This document shows, in pieces, positions 52,050 to 60,089 of a stretch of 64,000 nucleotides of DNA. The stretch covers positions 19,828 through 83,827 of the forward strand of contig CANKZR010000006.1 of NCBI GenBank assembly GCA_947488625.1, in the 5' to 3' direction. The position numbers and the translations under genes are program-made. The notes below the pieces were generated by a model. It was given only the letters and a program-made list of their open reading frames with translations, made no database searches and was not told the origin of the DNA. Each line of letters begins with the position of its first letter. Positions within the stretch are counted from its first letter, which is position 1. The stretch is from an uncultured Sphingomonadaceae bacterium. GTDB lineage: Bacteria; Pseudomonadota; Alphaproteobacteria; Sphingomonadales; Sphingomonadaceae.

Positions 52050-53440
52050 CGTGGCAGGTCCTCAATCCCTACGACCAGGAATGCATTGGCAGCGTTGAGC
52101 TGGTCGACTGGCCGCAAGTCGATCGTTGGCTCGACGAGGCGCGCGCGCTGCACGAAGACCGACAAGCGCGGCTCCCCGCGCATGAACGCATCGCCATCCT
52201 GCAGCGCGCCAGCGGGCTGATGCGCGAGCGCGCGGAGACACTGGCAATGCAGATTGCGCTCGAGGGCGGTAAACCCATCGTCGACGCGCGCGTGGAGACC
52301 AGTCGCGCCATTCAGAGCGTCGAATTGTGCATACACGAATTGTTTGCCAGCGGCGGGCGTGAAATCCCGATGGACCTGACGCAGGCGGGGGCAGGACGCA
52401 AAGCTTATACTTTCCGTGAGCCGATCGGGCCGGTCGTGGCGATCTCCGCTTTCAATCACCCTCTGAACCTGATCGCCCATCAGGTGGGACCGGCGGTTGC
52501 AAGCGGATGCCCTGTATTGGTGAAACCGGCCAAGGACACGCCGCTTTCCTGCAAGAGCTTCGTCGAAATCCTTTATGAAGCCGGACTCGATGAAAGTTGG
52601 TGCCGTTTCGTGCCGTGCTCGGACGGGGTCGCCGAAAAAATGGTCACCGATCCGCGAACTGCATTCTTCTCCTTCATCGGTTCGGCCAGAGTTGGCTGGA
52701 TGCTCCGCTCCAAACTGGCCCCTGGCACGCGCTTGGCGCTTGAACATGGGGGCGCGGCCCCGGTCATCGTCGATGACAGCGTTGCGCACGCCAAGGTAAT
52801 TCCTCCTCTCCTGAAAGGCGGCTTTTATCATTCTGGTCAGGTCTGCGTCTCGGTGCAGCGGGTGTTCGTTCCGCGCGCCGAATTGCCGGACTTCGCTGCC
52901 GAGCTCGCTGCGGGAGCAGAGGCACTGACTGTGGGCGATCCGACCAAAGCGGAAACCCAATGCGGTCCGCTCATTCGTCCTGCCGAAGTCGACCGCGTCG
53001 CATCCTGGGTCGATGCAGCCGTTCAGGGCGGCGCCAGGCTCGCCGCAGGGGGTAAGCGCATGGGTTCCACCCTTTACCAGCCCACGGTCCTTGTCGATCC
53101 GCCGTGCGACGCCGATGTATCGCAGAAGGAAGTGTTCGGCCCTGTGGTCTGCATTTACGGATACGACGACGTTGATGCTGCGATCGGCCAAGCGAACGCG
53201 CTTCCCTACGCCTTTCAGGCGGCTGTGTTTACCGACCGAATGTCCTGGGCCGATTACTGCGTCGAAACGCTGGCCGCGTCAGCCGTAATGGTCAACGATC
53301 ATACCGCATTTCGCGTCGACTGGATGCCGTTCGCAGGACGTCGGCAGTCGGGCCTCGGAACAGGCGGTATAGGTTACACGATGGCCGATATGAGCGAAGA
53401 AAAGATGGTGGTCGTGAATGCACCATCCAGCGTCCTATGA
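52046..53440 (+). CDS. NAD(P)-dependent aldehyde dehydrogenase
   Basis: About 464 aa from the ATG at 52046, which overlaps the TPP-enzyme stop. Rossmann and catalytic domains are visible: PIGPVVAISAFNHPLN, KPAKDTPLS, the glycine loop FIGSARVGW, the general-base segment ALEHGGAAP (Glu) and the nucleophile in HSGQVCVSVQRVF (Cys); EVFGPV and AGRRQSGLG near the end. A generic ALDH. Coupled to the TPP enzyme, it may oxidise the aldehyde that enzyme releases. It ends in an ATGA overlap with the LspA-like gene. Confidence 0.9.
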   Translation: MTWQVLNPYDQECIGSVELVDWPQVDRWLDEARALHEDRQARLPAHERIAILQRASGLMRERAETLAMQIALEGGKPIVDARVETSRAIQSVELCIHELFASGGREIPMDLTQAGAGRKAYTFREPIGPVVAISAFNHPLNLIAHQVGPAVASGCPVLVKPAKDTPLSCKSFVEILYEAGLDESWCRFVPCSDGVAEKMVTDPRTAFFSFIGSARVGWMLRSKLAPGTRLALEHGGAAPVIVDDSVAHAKVIPPLLKGGFYHSGQVCVSVQRVFVPRAELPDFAAELAAGAEALTVGDPTKAETQCGPLIRPAEVDRVASWVDAAVQGGARLAAGGKRMGSTLYQPTVLVDPPCDADVSQKEVFGPVVCIYGYDDVDAAIGQANALPYAFQAAVFTDRMSWADYCVETLAASAVMVNDHTAFRVDWMPFAGRRQSGLGTGGIGYTMADMSEEKMVVVNAPSSVL

Positions 53441-53916
53441 CCTTGAGGGCGGTAAAACGGCTCGCGCCCCTCTTGATACTGGCCGCCTTCAGCCTCTATC
53501 AATTGTCGAAAACCTGGGCGCATTCTTTCGTTGGTTCGGGTAACGTGATCGCAGTATTCCCGGGCTTCAATCTAGTCGCCATCGCCAATAGCGGCATGGC
53601 TTTCGGACTGGCCGGTGGAGCAAGCCCCGTGATCCTTATCGCGATAGGCGTTCTGCTGTCGGGCCTGCTCGGGATTTGGCTAATCCGAACCCGATCCCCC
53701 ATCCATGCGCTCGGCTTGAGCCTGGCGATTGGCGGAGCGCTCGGCAACGTTGCAGACAGGCTCATGTTCGGCGCCGTCAGGGACTTTATCGATTTGTACT
53801 GGGACAATTTTCATTGGCCATCATTCAATCTGGCCGACGTCGCGATCGTAGCGGGACTGGGGCTTTTGGTCCTGGTGGGCGAAGACCAGCCTGAAACCAG
53901 CGCGAATACGATCTGA
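53437..53916 (+). CDS. LspA-like signal peptidase II (PbrC-like)
   Basis: A 159-aa four-helix membrane protein with the two catalytic Asp motifs of lipoprotein signal peptidase, GNVADRLMFGAVRDFIDLY and FNLADVAI. The N-terminal LDQxTK motif of housekeeping LspA is altered (YQLSKTW) and the AFG loop reads NSGMAFGL. Accessory LspA proteins occur in lead-resistance loci (PbrC). It may process lipoproteins of the metal system. Last gene of the CDF-to-LspA run; overlaps the aldehyde dehydrogenase. Confidence 0.88.
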   Translation: MTLRAVKRLAPLLILAAFSLYQLSKTWAHSFVGSGNVIAVFPGFNLVAIANSGMAFGLAGGASPVILIAIGVLLSGLLGIWLIRTRSPIHALGLSLAIGGALGNVADRLMFGAVRDFIDLYWDNFHWPSFNLADVAIVAGLGLLVLVGEDQPETSANTI

Positions 53917-54033
53917 TTAAGATGGGACGCAATGAGAAAAGACGAACACTTCCGCATAGCGCGGAAGGTCGGGACACCAGCGTGCTCCCAATGTCGTCCA
54001 TCGCGCCATAACGCCGCTCCGTCGCGATTTCGC

Positions 54034-54064
54034 TTGCACCTACAGTAACTGTAGCCCCATCTGC
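54034..54064 (+). promoter_or_regulatory. MerR-type operator upstream of the peroxiredoxin gene
   Basis: TTGCAC (54034-54039) followed by a perfect palindrome CTACAGT-A-ACTGTAG (54040-54054). It is the best palindrome of the three sister sites (46058, 45541 and this). The expected minus-10 about 19 bp on (ATCTGC) is poor, so activation may need strong distortion, or the promoter may have decayed. A 6-codon frame (ATG at 54067) follows. Confidence 0.65.
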
Positions 54065-54109
54065 TCATGGAACTCGCGCTGCATTAGCGCTCACCACAGG
54101 AGATTTTCA

Positions 54110-54745
54110 ATGGCACTTCAACTTGGCGACACTGCACCCGATTTCGAGGCCGATACAACCGATGGCACGCTCAAATTCCATGAATGGATGGGTGACGACT
54201 GGGCGGTGCTGTTCTCGCACCCTGCGGATTTCACACCTGTTTGCACGACGGAACTCGGCGAGGTTGCCCGCCTCAAGCCTGAATTCGACAAACGCGGCGT
54301 CAAAGTGATCGGTCTCAGCGTCGACACGCTCGAAGATCATCGAGCTTGGGCGGGCGACATTGCCGAAACCCAGGGTCATGCTCTCAACTTTCCGCTGGTC
54401 GCAGACCCGGATCGTGAAATCGCTGATCTCTATGGAATGATCCATCCGCAGGCTGATGATTCATTCACCGTCCGCTCGGTGTTCGTCATCGGACCCGATA
54501 AGAAAGTGAAACTTACGCTCACTTATCCCGCGAGCACGGGACGAAATTTCGAAGAGATCTTGCGGATTATCGATTCGCTGCAACTGACGGCGGACCACAG
54601 CGTGGCCACACCTGTGAACTGGCAGCAGGGCGAGGACGTCATCATCGTGCCTTCGCTCAGCGATGAAGAAGCGCGTGAGAAATTCGCCCAAGGCTGGGAG
54701 GCGGTGAAGCCTTATTTGCGCGTTACACCGCAACCTAAGGGCTGA
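54110..54745 (+). CDS. 1-Cys peroxiredoxin (Prx6 type)
   Basis: A 211-aa peroxiredoxin with the peroxidatic Cys in HPADFTPVCTTELGEVARL (Cys about 46) and a Prx6-type C-terminal extension (VNWQQGEDVIIVPSLSDEEA). It reduces peroxides, relevant because copper, iron and thiol stress generate them. CAGGAG precedes the ATG. A MerR-type operator lies about 50 bases upstream, which would tie it to the metal regulon. It is followed by a divergent-looking AraC regulator gene on the same strand. Confidence 0.93.
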   Translation: MALQLGDTAPDFEADTTDGTLKFHEWMGDDWAVLFSHPADFTPVCTTELGEVARLKPEFDKRGVKVIGLSVDTLEDHRAWAGDIAETQGHALNFPLVADPDREIADLYGMIHPQADDSFTVRSVFVIGPDKKVKLTLTYPASTGRNFEEILRIIDSLQLTADHSVATPVNWQQGEDVIIVPSLSDEEAREKFAQGWEAVKPYLRVTPQPKG

Positions 54746-54872
54746 TCGCCGATTGCCGCTAATAATTCTGCAAGGGCTCTTGCGGTTGTCTAAAGAGTGA
54801 CGAGCCGGGTCGGCATTTTGCGACTAAGACCGTCACTGCTAAAAGTGTTCGAATGCAAAACTCGAACTTGCC

Positions 54873-55598
54873 TTGAAGACGAACCTTGCGGCTTGGTCGG
54901 GCAGCATGATGCTCGGTTTTGGCTGGGCACTCCTCGACGCCCGAATAGGAGAGAACCGCCCCCACAGTCATCTAGCGCATCAGATCAGCCTTGCGCTGGT
55001 CGACGTTTGCAGCATTAGCGCCGACCGGAATCTTCGCCTGTCCCCCGGCGAAGCTGTTCTCATCCCTGCCGCCACGGTTCACCGCCTGATGCCATCCGGC
55101 GCCATCCTGCGAAATCTGTATGTCGATCCGTTTTTCATGGGGACCCGTGACCTCAACAAGAGTGTTGGACTGGAACGGGTTTCGGCGGCTGAGGCGAATG
55201 CATTGGCTCTGGTTCAATCAGGGAAAGACGCACGCAAATGGATAGAGGGCTTTCTGAACCGGAAGAGTTCGAGGCGAATCGACCCGCGCCTCGGCTCTAC
55301 GCTGCAACGGATCGAACCCGGGGCAGCACCTTCGGAATTGGCCAAAGCCGTTGGCGTTTCCACCACGCGAATGCGGGAAATTGCCGTTCGAGATTTTGGA
55401 GTGCCGACGACCAAGCTCCTGCAATGGTTGCAGGTTCAACGTGCTATCGAGGGCTTCCACCAGTCTCATAGCCTTGCTGCCGCTGCGGCCGCAGGTGGTT
55501 TTTCCGATCAAGCGCATTTTACCCGTCGTTTGGTCGAATGGTTCGGCGTAACGCCATCACAGGCTCTCGCAAAAATCGAGATTACCATCGTGCGTTAA
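54873..55598 (+). CDS. AraC-family transcription regulator
   Basis: Up to 241 aa. An N-terminal cupin-like sensing part (about 1-110, with HSHLAHQISLALVDV and PGEAVLIPAATVHRL) and a C-terminal double helix-turn-helix (about 145-235, SELAKAVGVSTTRMREIAV and AAAGGFSDQAHFTRRLVEWFGVTPSQA). The start is uncertain: TTG at 54873 lacks a binding site and the ATG at 54906 is an alternative. It may control the downstream sterol-desaturase/methyltransferase pair or the upstream peroxiredoxin; the effector cannot be named. Confidence 0.85.
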   Translation: MKTNLAAWSGSMMLGFGWALLDARIGENRPHSHLAHQISLALVDVCSISADRNLRLSPGEAVLIPAATVHRLMPSGAILRNLYVDPFFMGTRDLNKSVGLERVSAAEANALALVQSGKDARKWIEGFLNRKSSRRIDPRLGSTLQRIEPGAAPSELAKAVGVSTTRMREIAVRDFGVPTTKLLQWLQVQRAIEGFHQSHSLAAAAAAGGFSDQAHFTRRLVEWFGVTPSQALAKIEITIVR

Positions 55599-55670
55599 GA
55601 CACCAGCGAAACGTTCAATACCGGGGCCTTAGGAGAGCGTAGACGGAACCATCGTTTGAGGGAGGCTCCA

Positions 55671-56555
55671 ATGGCCGTTTTTCGTTATCTCTATGCCCCA
55701 CTCTATTTTTTCGGTTTTGTCGGGGGCGCTACAGCGCTCGTGTCCTCGGGTAGTTCGCCGGTCTGGCTGTTCGTTCTGATCATCGCCTCGATCGGGACCT
55801 CGCTTGCCGCCGAGCGAATCGCGCCTTTCGAAAACCAGTGGAACTCTAGCCATGGGGATGGCGGGCGGGACATATTGCATGCCGTCGTAAACGAAGGATC
55901 ACTTGTGGCTATGGTGCTACTTCTTCCGCTCATCACAAGCCTTGTCCCTTGGGACTCAGCCTGGCCAACGACGCTGCCCTCATGGGCCGATGTCGCAATC
56001 GCTATTGTGCTCCTCGACGTGGGGATAACCCTTGCCCATTTCGCCAGTCACAGGGTTTCGTTTCTCTGGCGTTTTCACGCCGTGCATCATTCAGTACGCC
56101 GCATGTACGGCTTCAACGGACTACTGAAGCATCCAGTTCACCAGTTCATCGAGGTTTCCGCCGGTGCGTTGCCCTGGCTTCTTCTGGGAATTCCTCTCGA
56201 TGTCGCCGCCGTGGCTTCCTTTGCGGTGCTGATACAGCTCCAGTTACAGCACTCGAACGTCGACATGCGGATCGGGCCGTTGGCATATGTCTGGGCCGTC
56301 GCTCCAGTCCATCGGCACCACCACCTCGCATCCGAAACGGACGGCGACGTCAATTTCGGTCTCTTCTTGACGCTCTGGGATGTTCTGCTTGGTACAGCGC
56401 GCTTTGGGTCGAGCCAGCATATCAGAGCGGGGGCGATTGGCCTCGCTGGCATCGAAGATTATCCGGATGCCTATCTAGCACAGTTGGCCGAACCATTTAG
56501 AAAGCAGGCACAGTCTCTGCCGGAGCTCGGCCCACAAAGCGAGAGACAGGCATGA
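55671..56555 (+). CDS. sterol desaturase/fatty-acid hydroxylase family membrane enzyme
   Basis: About 294 aa from the ATG at 55671 (GAGGGAGG upstream). Four to five hydrophobic segments and the three His clusters of the di-iron family: HFASH, HAVHH and HRHHH. These enzymes hydroxylate or desaturate lipids, sterols or carotenoids. Its stop overlaps the following methyltransferase start (ATGA), implying that the methyltransferase modifies the hydroxylated lipid, or that both act on a membrane substrate. Confidence 0.85.
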   Translation: MAVFRYLYAPLYFFGFVGGATALVSSGSSPVWLFVLIIASIGTSLAAERIAPFENQWNSSHGDGGRDILHAVVNEGSLVAMVLLLPLITSLVPWDSAWPTTLPSWADVAIAIVLLDVGITLAHFASHRVSFLWRFHAVHHSVRRMYGFNGLLKHPVHQFIEVSAGALPWLLLGIPLDVAAVASFAVLIQLQLQHSNVDMRIGPLAYVWAVAPVHRHHHLASETDGDVNFGLFLTLWDVLLGTARFGSSQHIRAGAIGLAGIEDYPDAYLAQLAEPFRKQAQSLPELGPQSERQA

Positions 56556-57226
56556 CCGATCAACATGCAGTCTATACGCCGCCAGCCGGTTATCCTATTC
56601 TCACGCCACTCTACGATATCGGGGTCCGACTTTCGACCCGCGAAAAAAGGTGGCGTAGAGACCTTGTGGACCTGATTGAGCCCAAGTGTAACGAGGTCCT
56701 GCTCGACATTGGGGCGGGTACCGGCAGCCTGGCGCCACTACTGGCCACGAAAAACCCAGCCACCATGTACTTCGGGATCGATCCAGACGAAGATGCGATC
56801 CAGATCGCACGAAAGAAAGCGGGGCGAGCTGGAATAGATGCTGAATTCAACCATGAATTATTCTCGGTGGCCACTGTTGCCAAATGGCCAGCGCCGGACA
56901 TCGCCACACTCTGCCTTGTTCTCCATCAAGTGCCTTATGATGAGAAGCTCCGCTTGCTGTGCGACATAAACGAAGCACTTAAGCCAAGTGGACGCCTGTT
57001 CATAGCAGACTACGGCGAGCAGCAATCACGCCTCATGCGTGTCCTGTTCAGAGCAACGATACAGCAGCTCGACGGTGTTTCGGACACGCAGCCAAACGCG
57101 GACGGCGCGCTTGTACCGCTTATGGAACAAGCTGGATTTCTCAGCATCACAGAATGCAAGAGATATCAAACCATCACTGGCTTGATATCGATCTACGGAG
57201 CGACCAAGACTTCTGCAGATGAATGA
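56552..57226 (+). CDS. class I methyltransferase, paralogue of the one at 9079
   Basis: A 224-aa SAM-dependent methyltransferase. Motif I is LLDIGAGTGSL (about 50-60), then GIDPDEDAIQIARKK and LCLVLHQVPYDEK, then the signature RATIQQLDGVSDTQPNADGA, which the protein at 9079 shares as RATVQLLDGLPDTQPSADGA. Such closely matched, otherwise uncharacterised methyltransferases twice in one metal island suggest a specific shared role. Translationally coupled to the desaturase-family gene. Confidence 0.85.
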   Translation: MTDQHAVYTPPAGYPILTPLYDIGVRLSTREKRWRRDLVDLIEPKCNEVLLDIGAGTGSLAPLLATKNPATMYFGIDPDEDAIQIARKKAGRAGIDAEFNHELFSVATVAKWPAPDIATLCLVLHQVPYDEKLRLLCDINEALKPSGRLFIADYGEQQSRLMRVLFRATIQQLDGVSDTQPNADGALVPLMEQAGFLSITECKRYQTITGLISIYGATKTSADE

Positions 57227-57290
57227 GAAGATTGCTCATTTACTCGCTTGGTTTGGAGTGGCCGGTACATGGATTTGCTGACAGAGAGTT

Positions 57291-58229
57291 TCACCTCTCG
57301 CGAGGATTTGTCCCAAGAGGTCCACGACGGTCAACTACGCTGACCCGGCGTGATTTTGCCTCAATCACGAGTCGCTCAAGTACGCCATTGCCGGGAAAGG
57401 CGATGACATAGCGCGGGTCCATTTTGAGCATCTGCTCGTTGCGCTTGAAGCCGGCACGGGCTCCGAGCCTCCTATCGAGGTTGAATACCAGTTGCTGGAC
57501 ATTGTGGCGTTCGGCCCAGGAGGCTGCCAACCGGTCAACACCTTTGCTGTCGCCGCCGTGCAGGATGAACATATCCGGAACCCGGTCGCGCACCTTGTCG
57601 AGCGTAGCCCATACGTTCGAAGCGAAGGCCTTGGCCTCGTCGGCGCTGGCAAAGGAGGATCGCCCACCGGCGAATATAACTGCAGTGCCCTCAGGACTAT
57701 GGGCATCCCGGCGCCGCTCAGCCCTCGCGCGCAGGAAATCGCGGGCCTCAACAACCGCAGAGGTCACTTTCCGCGAATGGTTCGAACGCGAACCGACAAA
57801 TGGCTTCCATGAAGAACCCGTTTCTTCGAGATAAAGCGATGCGGCGACTTCGCGCATCTGTTCAAACGCTATCATGCTTGCCTCGGCTGCCTGAGCGCGT
57901 TCGATCTGCTCTTCGAGATTGCTTGAATGGACTTCGGATCCGTCGGCGGCTGCAAGGAGCGCCCGGACTTCATCGCTCGCCCGGTCGAGCTGCGTAGACT
58001 TACGGCTGGCAGCACGGTGGAACAGATTGACGAAGCCCCAGGCCACGTCTTCGGCATCCGCTTCGAGCGATGTTCCCGAGAACATGACAAACATGTCGGA
58101 CCAGACGGCAGCAAGGGTTTGCTCGACTGCTTCCTCGCTTGGGAAATCGGACGGATCGAAAGGTGCAGGCTTGATGGTTAGACCTGCAAGGTCGAGCCCG
58201 GCGAGTTGTTGGGTAAAACTATCGTACAT
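57291..58229 (-). CDS. DUF2493/SLOG-domain plasmid protein
   Basis: A 312-aa protein starting at 58229 (AGGAGG upstream; an N-terminal extension of the frame is shadow-like). The N-terminal 190 residues are helical and acidic. The C-terminal 110 residues form a DUF2493/SLOG (YspA-like) fold: AVIFAGGRSSF, FILHGGDSKGVDRLAASWAERH and RNEQMLKMDPRYVIAFPGNG. SLOG proteins bind nucleotides or nucleic acid and occur in plasmid and phage-defence settings. It starts the plasmid-backbone side of the window. Confidence 0.88.
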   Translation of the reverse strand: MYDSFTQQLAGLDLAGLTIKPAPFDPSDFPSEEAVEQTLAAVWSDMFVMFSGTSLEADAEDVAWGFVNLFHRAASRKSTQLDRASDEVRALLAAADGSEVHSSNLEEQIERAQAAEASMIAFEQMREVAASLYLEETGSSWKPFVGSRSNHSRKVTSAVVEARDFLRARAERRRDAHSPEGTAVIFAGGRSSFASADEAKAFASNVWATLDKVRDRVPDMFILHGGDSKGVDRLAASWAERHNVQQLVFNLDRRLGARAGFKRNEQMLKMDPRYVIAFPGNGVLERLVIEAKSRRVSVVDRRGPLGTNPRER

Positions 58230-58347
58230 GATTAAGCCTCCTGATGTGCTCAGGCGGCAAAGCTTACGAAACCGGAATGTCTCGCTCCTTGTCCGCCGGA
58301 GCCCGATCAGGGCCGGAATAAGGGGGCTGGCGCACCGCGAAGCGGGA

Positions 58348-58399
58348 AACCTGCAAGGCAAGGCTGGCGCGGGCCACACGGGCCGCAGCCTTGCAGGTT
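58348..58399. repeat. long inverted repeat in the leader of the DUF2493 gene
   Basis: AACCTGCAAGGC at 58348-58359 pairs perfectly with GCCTTGCAGGTT at 58388-58399, and the 28-base interior continues as an imperfect, GC-rich stem (GGCTGGCGCGGG and CGGGCCGCAGCC). It lies in the 270-base gap upstream of the DUF2493 gene, where no protein gene is seen. It could be a regulatory RNA element, a transcription attenuator or a protein-binding dyad. Confidence 0.7.
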
Positions 58400-58498
58400 G
58401 TGCCAGACCACGGCCGGTCCAGGGCCTCTCCCGGCGGACAGGCACGAGGCATGACGTAGTTCCTTTGCCGACATCATCAGCGGGGCCTGCACGAACAA

Positions 58499-58960
58499 CT
58501 AGTTTTCGGCTGCCTGCCGATCTCGTGGCCTTCGCGGTGATACATGGATCCGCTCGAATACGCCCTCGCCATTGGAGAAGCTCCCGATCTGACGAATCTC
58601 CCCGAACATCTGCAAGAAGTTGCCGGACACTTGGTCAAGCCATCGCTGAGCTCGGCCAGTTCTGGGTCGGTCATAATCGGCTTCCCAGTAGCAGCTGTCA
58701 TTCCGTTCGACGAGCCAGACGGCTGCGAGACCGCAATAAATGGAAATGCCGCAATCGGCATAGGCATTCCGGAGCAGTATCCGATCTTCGCGTCCACGCC
58801 AGCCATCGTGAGGCAAAAGTGAGGGGAAGGCTTGGCGCGCAGTGCTGACAACATCTTCGACCAGGCATTCATATTGCCAGTCGAGGTCGCCCCTCGCTCC
58901 GCTCTCGATCAGGCGGAAAGCGACGATGGCCCCTTGCGGGTAGCTGACAGAGCGTCCCAT
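58499..58960 (-). CDS. hypothetical plasmid protein
   Basis: A 153-aa soluble protein of mixed composition with many Arg, Trp and Cys-containing segments (CGISIYCGLAAVWLVERNDSCYWEADYDR). GGGGAG precedes the ATG. It is 12 bases from the ArdC-like gene in the same direction. I do not recognise the family. Conservation with the plasmid-backbone genes seems likely but was not tested. Confidence 0.65.
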   Translation of the reverse strand: MGRSVSYPQGAIVAFRLIESGARGDLDWQYECLVEDVVSTARQAFPSLLPHDGWRGREDRILLRNAYADCGISIYCGLAAVWLVERNDSCYWEADYDRPRTGRAQRWLDQVSGNFLQMFGEIRQIGSFSNGEGVFERIHVSPRRPRDRQAAEN

Positions 58961-58972
58961 GATGTGCTCCCC

Positions 58973-59920
58973 TCACGCAACTTCGGCGAGATCATCGCCG
59001 AATGCAGAGTCGCTGCGTTCGTCATGGCCGCCAAGACGGAGTAACAGCGATGATGCTTCCTCAGCCTTAGCCGCTGCCATCAGCATGGCCCTGTCGTCCG
59101 ATTTCAAGAGCTTCAACCAATGCGATATGTAGCTGGCATGATTGTCGAGGTGAGTAACGGGAAGTCCCAGTTCAGCGCCCAAGATCGCCGAGGAAAGCTC
59201 GGCTACGAGTTCTTCAGCGGCATAGGCTTCGCTACCGAAACGGTTCTTGAGATCGCGGTCAAGCCGGGACGAATGCCCGGTCCAGTGCGACAGCTCATGG
59301 GCAAGTGTCGCGTAGTAATGGTCAAATCCCTCGAACAGGGTGGCAGGCGGCATGGTGATGCGGTCGCGGACCGGCTCGTAATATGCTTCGCTACCCATGT
59401 GCCGCAGCTGCGCATCGATCCGCGCAAAGAATGTATCGAGCTTATGCTGACGCCCGGCGGGTTCTACCGGCTCCACGAGTGGCGCGGGACTGTACATGGC
59501 CGGAAGGTCATCGCACTGATCCGCATTGAAGATTGCGTAGGACTTGAGGACGCGGCGGGTCTCGGTGTCTTCGCCGCCATCGGGCGTTTCGACTTCCTTG
59601 TCATAGGTCTTGTAGAAGATGGCGATGCTCGACTTCTCGCCTTTTCGCACCTGTCCGCCGAGTTTTGCGCACTGGCGGTAGGTCATCCAGTAAGGCGAGG
59701 CGAAGCCTGACGCCTCGGCCATCATCCACAGCCAGAAGGTATTCATGCCCCGGTAGGGCGTGCCGCAACTGCGCAAAGGGCGGGAGATTGGAACTCCGCG
59801 CCAGGGTTTGATCCAAGGCTTGGTGCCCTGTTCAAGCTTTTCGATGATGGTGGCCGTAATCCGTGCTGCCGGAGACTGGGCCGATGAACGGGAGGCTGGC
59901 GGGCGTTTGAGCTTACGCAT
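58973..59920 (-). CDS. ArdC-like antirestriction/metallopeptidase-fold protein
   Basis: A 315-aa protein. The N-terminal ssDNA-binding part (about 20-120: TIIEKLEQGTKPWIKPW, PYRGMNTFWLWM) is typical of ArdC; the C-terminal zincin-like domain carries HELSHWTGH (about 205-215). ArdC proteins protect incoming plasmids against host restriction. SD-like ATCAGGAG precedes the ATG. Neighbours are plasmid-maintenance genes, which supports a plasmid location. Confidence 0.92.
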   Translation of the reverse strand: MRKLKRPPASRSSAQSPAARITATIIEKLEQGTKPWIKPWRGVPISRPLRSCGTPYRGMNTFWLWMMAEASGFASPYWMTYRQCAKLGGQVRKGEKSSIAIFYKTYDKEVETPDGGEDTETRRVLKSYAIFNADQCDDLPAMYSPAPLVEPVEPAGRQHKLDTFFARIDAQLRHMGSEAYYEPVRDRITMPPATLFEGFDHYYATLAHELSHWTGHSSRLDRDLKNRFGSEAYAAEELVAELSSAILGAELGLPVTHLDNHASYISHWLKLLKSDDRAMLMAAAKAEEASSLLLRLGGHDERSDSAFGDDLAEVA

Positions 59921-59964
59921 GAGAAATCTCCTGATTGCCCGGACGAAATTGCACCGGGCCAGAT

Positions 59965-60004
59965 GCCCAAAAGCCCCCTCCCCTCTGATCCTTGCCGATG
60001 GCGG
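59965..60004 (-). repeat. leader repeat copy 1 (upstream of the ArdC gene)
   Basis: About 40 bases with the block GCCCAAAAGCCCCCTCCCCT closely match the sequence at 62107-62145 upstream of the ParB-like gene. Both are in the 5' region of backbone genes read leftward, so they may be shared regulatory sequence. Confidence 0.6.
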
Positions 60005-60026
60005 AACCCAAGCTGGTCTTAACGAG

Positions 60027-60059
60027 AAAAGGCGGCCCGCCCCGAAGGGACGGACCGCC
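60027..60059 (-). terminator. terminator of the ParB-like gene
   Basis: On the minus strand a GC-rich hairpin (about 12 bp with one or two G-T pairs) closed by a TTCG tetraloop is followed by TTTTCTCG. It lies 30 bases after the ParB-like stop (60090), well placed for rho-independent termination of that gene. Confidence 0.7.
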
Positions 60060-60089
60060 TACCGAACGGCTTCAACCTGTCAGGAGGGA

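Noticed and set aside
51989..53191. A 400-codon minus-strand frame opposite the aldehyde dehydrogenase
   Set aside because: Aldehyde dehydrogenase on the plus strand has full catalytic motifs; the opposing frame has none.
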